Shown here: positions 51,669 through 60,596 of the stretch, piece after piece
How the letters are laid out: each line of letters opens with the position of its first letter
How positions within the stretch are numbered: position 1 is the first letter of the stretch
Position numbers and translations under genes: made by a program
Notes under the pieces: generated by a model
The model's database searches: none
What the model saw: the letters and a program-made list of their open reading frames with translations, nothing else
Told to the model about the DNA's origin: nothing
Source of the DNA: Amphibacillus cookii
GTDB taxonomy: Bacteria > Bacillota > Bacilli > Bacillales > Amphibacillaceae
Assembly (NCBI RefSeq): GCF_016908375.1
Contig: NZ_JAFBDS010000007.1
Span: 62,001 to 126,000 of the forward strand
Direction of reading: 5' to 3'
Length of the DNA: 64,000 nucleotides

Positions 51669-52463
51669 CTAACTTGTTTGGAACTGAATAAATTGAAAAA
51701 TATTAATAAGATTAATAACAATAATGATGATAATCACTGTGTTAAAGATATACTCAACATGAAGGCTTGATAATCGTTCAGATAACCTAGAACCTACGAT
51801 CCCTCCAACTATACCACCTAGAACCATAACGGGTAACATGCTTAAATCGTATAGAAGGATATCATCTGTTAGTAGAGTGATTATGATTGCTGACAGCTGT
51901 GAAAAAAAGATGATAAAGATAGAATGATAAGCAGCTTGTTTGGTGTTCATGGAAAAAAGCCAACCAAGGATAGCGACATTAAGTGGTCCACCGCCAATGC
52001 CTATAAATGCAGAAATGACACCTAGCGCTAAGCCAACCGAAAAAATTACGAGTTTGTTCTTTATTTGATAAGTTTTAACATACAAACGGAATTTGATAAA
52101 AAGAACAATGATAAGTAAAATGCCAATTAATAAAATCGATTGGATAAGACCTACTATTCTAGTGGGTAACAGATGATTTACTAGAATAGTAAATAGTCCT
52201 TTTCCAATAAAGCCACCAGCTATGGAACCAAATGCAATCATTAGGCTTTGTTTTTTCTCAATTTTTATGGTTCTTTTCTTTGTACGGAGCAAAGATACGG
52301 AAGCCATAGAAAAAACGGTCACGGCTGAAAGGAAACCGATTAGTTCCAAGCTTGATTGCCCCCAGAAATCTAGGACGGGCTTGATAATAATACCTCCACC
52401 AAGACCAGCTGCTGCACCTAAAACAGTCGCTATAAAGCCAATCAAGAAATATATAAGATACAT
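51669..52463 (-). CDS. TauE/SafE-family anion exporter
   Basis: A 264-residue membrane protein with eight hydrophobic segments in two halves. The duplicated glycine-rich motifs are LGAAAGLGGGIIIKPVLDFWG and ISAFIGIGGGPLNVAILGW. The family transports sulfite, sulfoacetate or related anions across the cell membrane. AAGGAG is 7 bases before the ATG and it starts 21 bases after nanE, so it belongs to the sulfatase operon and likely removes released sulfate or sulfite. Confidence 0.85.
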   Translation of the reverse strand: MYLIYFLIGFIATVLGAAAGLGGGIIIKPVLDFWGQSSLELIGFLSAVTVFSMASVSLLRTKKRTIKIEKKQSLMIAFGSIAGGFIGKGLFTILVNHLLPTRIVGLIQSILLIGILLIIVLFIKFRLYVKTYQIKNKLVIFSVGLALGVISAFIGIGGGPLNVAILGWLFSMNTKQAAYHSIFIIFFSQLSAIIITLLTDDILLYDLSMLPVMVLGGIVGGIVGSRLSERLSSLHVEYIFNTVIIIIIVINLINIFQFIQFQTS

Positions 52464-52484
52464 GTCATTTCTCCTTGATTCATC

Positions 52485-53219
52485 CTAGTAATATAATGGA
52501 ATTTCATTTTCGTAATGACTCATTTTTTGAGTGAATCTCCGTGTCGTAAGATGCGGTCGTGTAATCGCACTGCCTACTACAACAGAGTGGGCACCAAGAA
52601 AGAGACTTTCGACGGCTTGCTCGGGTGTGTGTATTTTACCTTCCATTAACACGTAACCCTTCCCCTTTGCTGCTTTAACGATTCGAGCTAGCATATTAAA
52701 ATCAGGGTGTTCTGTAGATTTAGCTTTAGGATCAAAACGATAGAGTGTCGGTGCGACCATATGAGCGCCTAAATCCAATGCTTGACTTGCTTCTTCATCA
52801 TTTCGAATATCAGCTAGAATTAATATGTGTGGGTAAGCCTGTTTTATTTTCTTAATTATTTCATACGCCATTTCGCCTTGCGCATTTTTACGATTTGTTG
52901 CATCTACTGCCACAATATCAGCTCCAGCTTTGATTATTGCATCAACAGCGGTCATTGTAGGCGTAATAAATACGTCTGATTCAGTACTGTAAAGCTTCCA
53001 AAGTCCAATAATCGGTAGTTCTGTTTGTGTTCTAATCATGCTTACGTTCTCTGGCGTATCGATTCTTAGGCCGTTTGCCCCTCCCCATATAGCTGAGGCC
53101 ACCATTTTTTCGATAATACCAGGTATATAAATGGGATCACTTTCTTTTGCCTGGCAAGAAACGATTAAACCATCTTTTAATTGTTTAATTAGGGCTTTTT
53201 GTGATTCGGATATAGCCAC
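52485..53219 (-). CDS. nanE: NanE N-acetylmannosamine-6-phosphate 2-epimerase
   Basis: A 244-residue TIM-barrel enzyme with the NanE pattern: LIVSCQAKESDPIYIPGIIE, GANGLRIDTPENV, PIIGLWKLYSTESDVFITPT, IVAVDATNRKN, LADIRNDEEASQALDLGA and LMEGKIHTPEQA. It interconverts ManNAc-6-P and GlcNAc-6-P. Start is GTG at 53219 with AAAGGATG upstream. No nanA/nanK is present, so here it serves the amino-sugar product of the PTS/sulfatase genes rather than a full sialic acid pathway. Confidence 0.93.
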   Translation of the reverse strand: MAISESQKALIKQLKDGLIVSCQAKESDPIYIPGIIEKMVASAIWGGANGLRIDTPENVSMIRTQTELPIIGLWKLYSTESDVFITPTMTAVDAIIKAGADIVAVDATNRKNAQGEMAYEIIKKIKQAYPHILILADIRNDEEASQALDLGAHMVAPTLYRFDPKAKSTEHPDFNMLARIVKAAKGKGYVLMEGKIHTPEQAVESLFLGAHSVVVGSAITRPHLTTRRFTQKMSHYENEIPLYY

Positions 53220-53261
53220 ACTGAGTCATCCTTTCGGGTTGTGTTAGGTACAACTGTTTCA

Positions 53262-54641
53262 TCACTCGCCTATTTTTAAAAAGTCATCTGGATCTTTTGA
53301 GCTTGGGTTGTAGTGTTCTTTTTTATTTATTTTCCAACCCTCTTGAACCTGAAAATGCCCTGTTAAAATAGGGTCATTAGTTTTTGTTTGATGCTCAAGT
53401 AGCTTTTCTCTCATTGCTATCACTACGTCATGATAGTCAGGGTGCTCAATAACATTGTTTGTTTCTGAAGGATCATAGTAGAGATCATACAGTGCTTCTT
53501 CAGGCTTTTGGGCTTTTTCTAAGCCATGCTCTTGATAGAACACTTTACTGATGGAATTGTCAATATTGGTACGATTTATTTTTAAATAGTCACGATCATA
53601 GAATTTAATATATTTATAACGTTTAGTCCTTACGCTCCTAGCAGGCTCATAGGAAGTATGATAATTAATTTCTGAAAAAATTTCTTCTCGTCCACTCGTA
53701 TCTTGCTGCTCGAACATTTCTGCAAAAGACTCACCTTGTAGGTAGTCCGGTTTTCTAATACCAATTAAATCACAAAGCGTGGGAAAGACATCAACTTGAG
53801 AAATAAGTCCATCTATCTCTTTTCCGTGCATTTGACTATCTGGGACACGCATGATCAAAGAGACACCAATGCCAGTATCAAAAAGATTACACTTACTGAA
53901 TGGAAAGGCTATCCCATGATCTGTTGTAAAGATAATAATGGATTGCTCATAAAAGCCATTCTCCTTAATGGCATTCATCACAACTTTGAAACTTTCATCA
54001 AACCACGATGCGGACTTTAAATAACCTGCATAATCTTCGCGTATTGTGCGTTCTTTAGCTAGTGGATCAGGAGGCATAATATAGTTAGCGTTAATTTCTT
54101 CTTGATTATCATGACCTTTTTCTGGAAATTTACGATGTGTGGAGAACAGTCCATACGATAAGAAAAACGGTTTATCTTCCCGATAATTTTCTAGCCATGA
54201 CTTTACTTTAAAAGCATTGTCATAGTCCCATTTAACAAGCTCCTCTTCTGGCATGCCAGCATTATCAGCACTAATATCTTGATCGTATCCAATGATCTTT
54301 GCGCCTTGTTCATGATCAATATAACTACCTGCCTCGTGTTGTATTCCAGCTAAAACAGTATGGTAGTGGTTCTCTTTTAAGAAATTAACTAAATGTTGGT
54401 TATAATCGTGAAGTTTGAATCCGCGCTGAGATAATCCATACATGCCGTTGCTGTGTGGGTACATCCCAGTTAAGAGTCCAGAACGACTAGGTGAACAGGT
54501 TGGTCCAACACAATACGCTTCTCGAAAAATAGTAGCATCTTTGGTGAATGCCTGTAATGACTGTGTGGGTACATTATAGCCATATGGACTTAATACTTTA
54601 CCACTATCATGTGTATGAATATAAATAATATTTTTTTTCAT
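53262..54641 (-). CDS. cytoplasmic sulfatase (formylglycine type, heparan N-sulfatase-like group)
   Basis: A 459-residue type I sulfatase. The maturation signature is C49-S-P-S-R with SGLLTG (motif CxPSRxxxLTG). Metal-site blocks are YIHTHDSGK (with the first Asp of the usual pair replaced by His) and IIFTTDHG. AGIQHEAGSYI and YDLYYDPSETNNVIEHPDY are typical of the SGSH-like branch. There is no signal peptide, so it should work on sugars inside the cell. ATG 54641 has AAAAGGGGTG upstream; a longer frame to 54698 runs into the intergenic region without a site. Confidence 0.92.
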   Translation of the reverse strand: MKKNIIYIHTHDSGKVLSPYGYNVPTQSLQAFTKDATIFREAYCVGPTCSPSRSGLLTGMYPHSNGMYGLSQRGFKLHDYNQHLVNFLKENHYHTVLAGIQHEAGSYIDHEQGAKIIGYDQDISADNAGMPEEELVKWDYDNAFKVKSWLENYREDKPFFLSYGLFSTHRKFPEKGHDNQEEINANYIMPPDPLAKERTIREDYAGYLKSASWFDESFKVVMNAIKENGFYEQSIIIFTTDHGIAFPFSKCNLFDTGIGVSLIMRVPDSQMHGKEIDGLISQVDVFPTLCDLIGIRKPDYLQGESFAEMFEQQDTSGREEIFSEINYHTSYEPARSVRTKRYKYIKFYDRDYLKINRTNIDNSISKVFYQEHGLEKAQKPEEALYDLYYDPSETNNVIEHPDYHDVVIAMREKLLEHQTKTNDPILTGHFQVQEGWKINKKEHYNPSSKDPDDFLKIGE

Positions 54642-54720
54642 TTTTATTGCACCCCTTTTGGTTTGAAAGATTGAGGAAGGCTCTATTTGATATACCAATC
54701 AAATAGAGCGCCAGTATTAT

Positions 54721-56307
54721 TTATTTTTGTTTTAAATGTTCAATATTATTTTTATCGATATACTCATCGATATCTGTTCTGACTATATTGACTTTTGGTC
54801 CATAGATAACCTGAATGGCTTTACCGCGAACAACCGTATTCATTGCACCGGTTTTCTTTAATGCCTCTGCATCAATTTGGTCTGGTTTCTTTACGGAAAC
54901 ACGTAACCGCGTTGCGCAATTGTCTATATCTGTAATGTTATCAAAACCACCTAGCCCCTCAACAATGTAATGTGCTTGGCCGGTTTCATATTTAGCATTT
55001 AATTTTTTTTCTTCATCAGTAATTTCTTCATCATCACGTCCTGGTGTTTTTGCGTTTAATTTTAAAATCAATTTCTTAAACACAAAGTAATAGACAAACA
55101 TAACCGGTATAGATAATAAAATAATCCATAGATAGTTTGTTTTATCATTACCTTGAAAAACGCCGAACAGTAAGAATTCAACCAATCCAGCTGAGAAAGT
55201 TGAACCAATGGTGATATTAAATAAGCTAGCTAATACAAAACTACTTGCGAAAAGAATAGCTTCTGCTATAAATAAAATGGGTGATGCAAAGAGTAATGCG
55301 AATGAAATAGGCTCAGTTACCCCAGTGATGAAAGCGGTTAGTCCTATTGAAAGCAGAAATCCAGATGTTGCTTTTCTCTTAGGCCCTTTAGGAATAGTTT
55401 TGTACATAGCAAGGACAATACCAATCATTCCAGCCATCATGTGAAAATAACGACCACTATTAAAGAGTGCTAAATTACCAAAAAATTGTGTTGTATTCGG
55501 GTCTGACAATTGTGCTAAGAAAATAGTTTGAAAACCTTCATACATTTCCCCGCCAACTTCTAATGTTCCACCAGCAGCGGTTGTCCAGAATGGTAAATAG
55601 AAAACGTGGTGTAAGCCGAACAGATATAATGTTCTTAACATCAACCCGTACAAAAATGCACCAAATGTACCTAGTCCGGTAGCGAACTCACCAAAGGCTG
55701 AGATAGCATTCCCGATAAACGGCCATAAAATAAACATGATTGAACCTACTATTAGAAAAACAAGGGTATTTAAAATTGGGACAAAGCGAGAACCTCCAAA
55801 AAACGCAAGAAACTCTGGTAACTTAATGTTATAAAAGCGATTGTGGACCAAACCTGTAATTATCCCTGCTAATATCCCGCCAAATACGCCCATTTGTAGT
55901 GTCATAATACCAAATTGGGCACCTTGTCCAACGAGACGAGGGTCAATATCTGCTGTTGCTAGTTGTCCGGTAATGTCTAAAAGCGCATTAATAGTTATAA
56001 TCAGAACGAAGTAGCCAACGACACTTGCTAATCCTGCGGCGCCTTTTTCTCTGCGAGCTAATCCAACGGCAATCCCAATAGCGAAAATAAGTGGTAACGC
56101 ATTAAAAACCCCTGATCCAGCTGCATTCATAATACGTAAGATTGCTTGTAGAGCGGTGTTATCTAGAATTGGATAAGTCTGAACTACTGCATCTCCTGAT
56201 AAAGCAGCGGATACGCCGAGCAACAATCCTGCTACTGGTAAAATAGCCACTGGTAGCAAAATAGCTTTACCCAACCGTTGACCAAATTCAACTAATTGAT
56301 CTTTCAT
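54721..56307 (-). CDS. PTS EIICB permease, glucose/N-acetylglucosamine class
   Basis: A 528-residue permease of the PtsG/NagE/MalX class: EIIC (1-~420) opening with LGKAILLPVAILPVAGLLLG and holding FLLSIGLTAFITGVTEPISF and an EIIB domain (~445-528) with phospho-Cys C464 in NCATRLRVSVKKPDQ. There is no EIIA, so it relies on one encoded elsewhere. Context (sulfatase, NanE) suggests a sulfated amino sugar as substrate. ATG 56307 has GGAAGG 8 bases upstream. Promoter, cre and a palindromic operator are visible upstream. Confidence 0.92.
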   Translation of the reverse strand: MKDQLVEFGQRLGKAILLPVAILPVAGLLLGVSAALSGDAVVQTYPILDNTALQAILRIMNAAGSGVFNALPLIFAIGIAVGLARREKGAAGLASVVGYFVLIITINALLDITGQLATADIDPRLVGQGAQFGIMTLQMGVFGGILAGIITGLVHNRFYNIKLPEFLAFFGGSRFVPILNTLVFLIVGSIMFILWPFIGNAISAFGEFATGLGTFGAFLYGLMLRTLYLFGLHHVFYLPFWTTAAGGTLEVGGEMYEGFQTIFLAQLSDPNTTQFFGNLALFNSGRYFHMMAGMIGIVLAMYKTIPKGPKRKATSGFLLSIGLTAFITGVTEPISFALLFASPILFIAEAILFASSFVLASLFNITIGSTFSAGLVEFLLFGVFQGNDKTNYLWIILLSIPVMFVYYFVFKKLILKLNAKTPGRDDEEITDEEKKLNAKYETGQAHYIVEGLGGFDNITDIDNCATRLRVSVKKPDQIDAEALKKTGAMNTVVRGKAIQVIYGPKVNIVRTDIDEYIDKNNIEHLKQK

Positions 56308-56383
56308 GTGAATCCCTTCCTTTCCATCTGTAGTATGCCTTCTTTTCAAGAACAAGAAAACGGTTAGCCAGTTTTCGCGAAAA

Positions 56384-56452
56384 TGTTATCGTTTTCAATT
56401 CAATCATACAACGCTTAAATTAAAATGTAAATACATTTTTATAAAATGTATT
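56384..56452 (-). promoter_or_regulatory. promoter, cre and operator of the sulfatase/PTS operon
   Basis: On the minus strand: TTTACA (56431-56426), 17-base spacer, TATGAT (56408-56403). Overlapping the -35 is a perfect palindrome AATACATTTT-TAT-AAAATGTATT (56430-56452), fit for a GntR/UTRA dimer. Just after the start region is TTGAAAACGATAACA (56398-56384), matching the cre consensus throughout. So the operon should be sugar-inducible and glucose-repressed. Confidence 0.8.
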
Positions 56453-56479
56453 AATAAATTAAATAAAATTATATTTATT

Positions 56480-56600
56480 GCTAATAACCGTCCGTAAAAT
56501 ATCTGTTTCAAAATAGAGAGAAGAGATCATCTGTTTAAATGGGGATAACGGATGTTAATGTCCGTATTCATGAGGTGTATAGCTGTTTTTTAAAGAGCGT
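56480..56600 (+). repeat. R2 interspersed repeat, copy e (partial)
   Basis: R2 landmarks: CTAATAACCGTCCGTAAA, CAAAATAGAG, GGGGATAACGGATGTTAATG, TCCGTATTCATGAGG; the second half has decayed. It lies between gntR and the PTS promoter. Confidence 0.8.
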
Positions 56601-56719
56601 AAACACATCATTAATTTAAGCTCATTTTATAGTATTTAAATGTATTTATAAATAAAATAAATATATTATCATTTGTAGATATGGAAAGAAGGGGGTCTTA
56701 ACCTATCATTTGATAATGA

Positions 56720-56756
56720 TAAAGTGCCAGTGGATGAAAAATCCGCTGACACTTTA
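56720..56756 (-). terminator. terminator of gntR
   Basis: TAAAGTGCCAGTGGAT / ATCCGCTGACACTTTA stem, just past the gntR stop, so the regulator is transcribed apart from the PTS operon. Confidence 0.75.
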
Positions 56757-56766
56757 ATACATCTTT

Positions 56767-57486
56767 TTATTTTCCTCTTACTGACTGATACTGATATTCA
56801 TCTACATTTAGCACTAATTCAGTGTAGTCTAATAGCTCTCCATTCGATAGATAGGTCGAGTTTAGCACTTTAAGTAATGGAGTTGTGGGGTCACAATGGA
56901 AGAAGTGAACCATTTCATCTGATGGCATGATCGGCAATACAATATGGTGAGAATGATCGATTGCTTCTTTTGTGACTTCTTCCACGAAGTCATACTTCGA
57001 GCCACAAATGCTTTCATAAGATAGGTTAGGATATCGCTTTACATCCATATAATTCGTCTCGAGCATCATTGGAATCTCATCTGCTTTTCGCAAGCGTTTA
57101 ATATAATAAATAGGGTCATCCTTTTTAATAAGTAGCTTCTTTGCAATTTCTTCACTGACTGGTATAACTTTAAACTCAATGATTTCGGTTGACGCCTTTT
57201 TTCCAGATTCGAGCATTTCTTGAGTGAAGCTTTTTACATTTGTTGATCTTTCCATTACATTTTGATTTGTTACATATGTTCCACTACCTTGACTGCGTGA
57301 CAAGAATCCTTTGGCAACCAAGTTATTTGTCGCTTGCCTAACTGTTACACGACTAACATTGAACTTGTCGACTAGCTCTTGTTCCGTCTCAATTGGACTT
57401 CCTTTTTGATACTCGCCACCTTTAATTTTTTGCAATATGTAATTTTCAATTAGTTTATATTTTGGTGTTTTTTTTGAATGGCCCAT
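56767..57486 (-). CDS. GntR-family regulator (HutC/UTRA subgroup)
   Basis: A 239-residue regulator: N-terminal winged helix (PKYKLIENYILQKIKGGEY, TEQELVDKFNVSRVTVRQA, GTYVTNQN) and a C-terminal UTRA ligand domain (~80-239) with IYYIKRLRKADEIPMMLETN. UTRA proteins sense phosphorylated sugars or amino-sugar phosphates. GGGGAGAG is 6-7 bases before the ATG. It lies directly upstream of the sulfatase/PTS operon on the same strand and probably binds the AATACATTTT palindrome there. Confidence 0.88.
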   Translation of the reverse strand: MGHSKKTPKYKLIENYILQKIKGGEYQKGSPIETEQELVDKFNVSRVTVRQATNNLVAKGFLSRSQGSGTYVTNQNVMERSTNVKSFTQEMLESGKKASTEIIEFKVIPVSEEIAKKLLIKKDDPIYYIKRLRKADEIPMMLETNYMDVKRYPNLSYESICGSKYDFVEEVTKEAIDHSHHIVLPIMPSDEMVHFFHCDPTTPLLKVLNSTYLSNGELLDYTELVLNVDEYQYQSVRGK

Positions 57487-57988
57487 TTAATTCTCTCCCC
57501 AATAAAAACATACTACGTTCCTTCCTATTATACCAAATTTTACTCTGTTTACCTTGATGATTTACAGATTACTTAGAAAATCTAATTGCTATATGGTTTT
57601 AACCTATGGAATCAAAAGCACCATTAGTTTTGATTGCGATCTTTTATCATGGCACCAGTAGGTAAACTTGCCAACGAAATAAAAAGTTTATGAATTTATG
57701 ATAAGCCTTAAATATTACTTTAAGATCGTTTCATTAAAGTAGATAGAAAACAGATGTAGGGGTTAGATATAAATTGTTGTAATGATGAGCTATAGCACTG
57801 GAATTAAAGAAAGTGCTGTCACCCTTCCATATGTGACGTTAAGAAATAGTAAGAAAGCTGTCCAAGCTAATTCTACCTGTGTTAAAATAAGGTAAATGTA
57901 AGGCTGAACGGTATAAGTGAAAGAGATGAATGAAAAACAGTGGCAGTTAATTTTTAGATGATTTAACGTCGTGAGGGGAAGGTTACAT
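57487..57988. other. intergenic region between gntR and lytS
   Basis: About 500 bases of AT-rich DNA between divergent genes, holding the promoters of both. No hairpin, operator or small gene could be picked out with confidence. Confidence 0.5.
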
Positions 57989-59737
57989 ATGTTAGAAATA
58001 TTGTTTATGATGCTTGAACGTTTGGGTATTATCGTGACAATTGCCTTTGTTGTTACGCGATTACAGTTCTCACGCAACATGTTAACGGTAACAAAGATGA
58101 CGACTAAGCAAACGTATGCAGCGATGGTTTTCTTTGGGGTGTTTGGCATTATTGGAACGTACTCTGGCTTTGCGTTGAGTTTAGATACGTTTCAGTATGA
58201 ACGGTCACTCCTAGGGATTGAAACAAATGAAGCAATCGCTAATTTTCGGGTGATTGGTGTTGTGCTTGCTGGCATCTTTGGTGGATACAAAGTAGGGGGA
58301 GGCGCTGGTTTGATTGCGGGTGGTCATCGTTTTTTATTAGGTGGCTATACGGGTTTAGCGTGTGGGCTCGCTTCAATTATAGCAGGGTTGCTAGGCGGGT
58401 TATACAACCAAAAATACAAACAAATGCCTTCAATCCCTGTCATTATTCTACTCGGCGCATTAGCAGAGACGATACAAATGGTGATGATCATTATCCTATC
58501 CAGACCGCTAGATCGTGTCATCGCATTAGTACAGATGATTGGCTTTCCAATGATTATTGCTAACGGACTGGGTTGTGGTTTATTTTTACTGATTATTAAA
58601 AGTGTTCAGGAGAAAGAGGATCGTGTTGGTGCCTCGCATGCGCAACAAACATTGCGGATCGCAGATCAAACGATTAAGCACCTTAGAAATGGTTTGACTG
58701 CCCAGTCAGCAGAAGTAGTCTGCAACATTCTTTTTTCTGAGACAAAGCCTATTGCAGTAGCGATTACCAACCAATCTGACATTCTAGCGCATATTGGCCA
58801 GGGAAGTGACCATCATCGTTCAGGTGACCCGATTCAAACGGAAGCGACAAGGGAGGTTATTCATAATGGCGAAATTGATGTGACGACTAAAAAAGGCATT
58901 CACTGTGATCATCCGAATTGCACCTTAAGATTTGCGGTTATCGCCCCATTGAAAAGTAGAGAGAAAACAATCGGGACATTGAAAATCTATTATGCAGATC
59001 AGCATCATATGAAGAATGCCGCGATTGAATTAGTCAGTGGCTTAAGTGTTTTGTTAAGCAATCAAATTGAGTTGTCAGAAGCAGAGGAAGCTTATCAACT
59101 CGCTCAAAAGGCGGAAATTAATGCACTCCAAGCACAAATGAGTCCACATTTCATGTTTAATTCACTAAGTGCCGTCAATGCTTTGATTCGAATAGATCCG
59201 AATAAAGCTAGGGAGATGATTCAATCGTTATCGCAGTTTATCCGCCAAAATATTAAGGCTTCAAATCAACGCATAACAACAATTGAAGCGGAATTAAGCC
59301 ATATAAAATCCTATTTAACCATTGAAGAAACGCGATTTTCGGAAAGGCTACAAATCAACTATGATATTGACGCTACGGCTTTGCAAACAAAGCTCCCCCC
59401 TTTAACGCTGCAACCAATTGTAGAAAATGCAATTAAACATGGCATCAAAGATATTGAGCGATCGTGTTCGATTTTAATAGCAGTTAAAACTAAGCGAGAA
59501 CATGTTGAGATCATGATAAAAGACGATGGTAAAGGAATTGCTCGTGACCAACTGACTTGCATTGGAAACAAAATCATAGATTCAAAAACGGGTACGGGCG
59601 TGGGTTTATACAATATTAATAGGCGCTTAGAACTGACATTTGGCCATGCTTCAGCATTACAGATAAAGAGTGAAGAAAATAATGGAACAACAGTATCATT
59701 CTCTGTTCCAAGGTTGGAGGGAAGCTTTGATGAGTGA
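57989..59737 (+). CDS. lytS: LytS/BtsS-type sensor histidine kinase
   Basis: A 582-residue sensor kinase. Residues ~1-200 hold six membrane helices of the 5TM-LYT domain (VIGVVLAGIFGGYKVGGGAG, LIAGGHRFLLGGYTGL). A GAF domain spans ~220-360 (CDHPNCTLRFAVIAPLKS). The kinase part has the His box ALQAQMSPHFMFNSLSAVNA and ATPase motifs PIVENAIKHGI, KDDGKGI and GVGLYNINRR. ATG 57989 has GGGGAAGG upstream. BtsS/LytS proteins sense extracellular pyruvate or membrane potential. It overlaps the regulator gene by eight bases. Confidence 0.92.
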   Translation: MLEILFMMLERLGIIVTIAFVVTRLQFSRNMLTVTKMTTKQTYAAMVFFGVFGIIGTYSGFALSLDTFQYERSLLGIETNEAIANFRVIGVVLAGIFGGYKVGGGAGLIAGGHRFLLGGYTGLACGLASIIAGLLGGLYNQKYKQMPSIPVIILLGALAETIQMVMIIILSRPLDRVIALVQMIGFPMIIANGLGCGLFLLIIKSVQEKEDRVGASHAQQTLRIADQTIKHLRNGLTAQSAEVVCNILFSETKPIAVAITNQSDILAHIGQGSDHHRSGDPIQTEATREVIHNGEIDVTTKKGIHCDHPNCTLRFAVIAPLKSREKTIGTLKIYYADQHHMKNAAIELVSGLSVLLSNQIELSEAEEAYQLAQKAEINALQAQMSPHFMFNSLSAVNALIRIDPNKAREMIQSLSQFIRQNIKASNQRITTIEAELSHIKSYLTIEETRFSERLQINYDIDATALQTKLPPLTLQPIVENAIKHGIKDIERSCSILIAVKTKREHVEIMIKDDGKGIARDQLTCIGNKIIDSKTGTGVGLYNINRRLELTFGHASALQIKSEENNGTTVSFSVPRLEGSFDE

Positions 59738-60458
59738 TAGAATTCGAGCGATCATTGTTGATGATGAATCGTACAACCGTGAAGAATTAAAATACTTATT
59801 AAGTTATGATCACGATATCGAAGTCATTGATGAAGCAAGTTCTGGAAAAGAAGCTATTCTTAAAATCATTGATCAAGAGCCAAGTGTTGTCTTTTTGGAT
59901 GTGGACATGCCAGGCATGAATGGGATGGAAGTAGCCAAAACAATTACGGGACTTAAAAAGCCACCACTGATTGTTTTTGCCACCGCTTATCCAGAGTTTG
60001 CGGTTGAAGCATTTCGTTATCAAGCCGTTGACTATTTACTAAAACCCTATGATGAGAAACAACTGCTTCAAGCCATTGAGCGGATGAAGGATAAACGATC
60101 TCCACAGGAAAATAATCAGAAACAGCGCGTGGGAAAACTGGCTGTAGATGATGACGAAAAAACGATCTATATTAATCCTGATCACATTAAATATATTTAT
60201 TACTTGGATAAGCATGCGCAAATTGTTACCACATCTGGTCATTATCATAGTAAGTTAAGCTTAAAAGCAATCGAAGCCCGATTAAAGCCTTATCCTTTTT
60301 ATCGCATCCATAAAGGCTATTTAGTCAACATTACATTTGTTCAAAGTATTTCACCGTGGTTTAATGGTGCTTATCATTTAAAAGTCTCAGGTGAAAGTGA
60401 TCAATTACCGGTCAGTCGAAATTATATTAAAGGTTTACGGGATCAATTAGAACTGTAA
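59730..60458 (+). CDS. lytT: LytTR-type response regulator
   Basis: A 242-residue regulator: receiver domain (1-120) with AIIVDDESYNREEL, phospho-Asp in SVVFLDVDMPGMNG, and FATAYPEFAVEAF with the conserved Lys in DYLLKPYDEK; then a LytTR DNA-binding domain (~140-242) with HIKYIYYLDKHAQIVTTSGH and FYRIHKGYLVNITFV. ATG 59730 has TTGGAGGG upstream and overlaps lytS, so the pair is co-translated. Direct repeats before cstA fit its binding mode. Confidence 0.92.
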   Translation: MSDRIRAIIVDDESYNREELKYLLSYDHDIEVIDEASSGKEAILKIIDQEPSVVFLDVDMPGMNGMEVAKTITGLKKPPLIVFATAYPEFAVEAFRYQAVDYLLKPYDEKQLLQAIERMKDKRSPQENNQKQRVGKLAVDDDEKTIYINPDHIKYIYYLDKHAQIVTTSGHYHSKLSLKAIEARLKPYPFYRIHKGYLVNITFVQSISPWFNGAYHLKVSGESDQLPVSRNYIKGLRDQLEL

Positions 60459-60487
60459 TAAAAATGTGTATGTTGTCTTGCAAAATG

Positions 60488-60517
60488 AACATGTTAACGC
60501 TCGATTAAAACATGTTG
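60488..60517 (+). promoter_or_regulatory. candidate LytTR direct-repeat operator before cstA
   Basis: ACATGTT occurs at 60489-60495 and again at 60510-60516, exactly 21 bases apart, i.e. two helical turns, the spacing usual for LytTR regulators. A second pair, GCGGTTAA at 60530 and 60566, is spaced 36 bases. Both lie between lytT and cstA. Confidence 0.45.
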
Positions 60518-60596
60518 TCATTCGTATACGCGGTTAAGTCATTCCTTCTTTTATACTTTATGTAAGCGGTTAAATATAAGAGAGAGGATGATCATC

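Noticed and set aside
52222-52488. 88-codon plus-strand frame within the TauE-type gene
   Set aside because: Antisense shadow of a well-supported membrane-protein gene, with no ribosome site.
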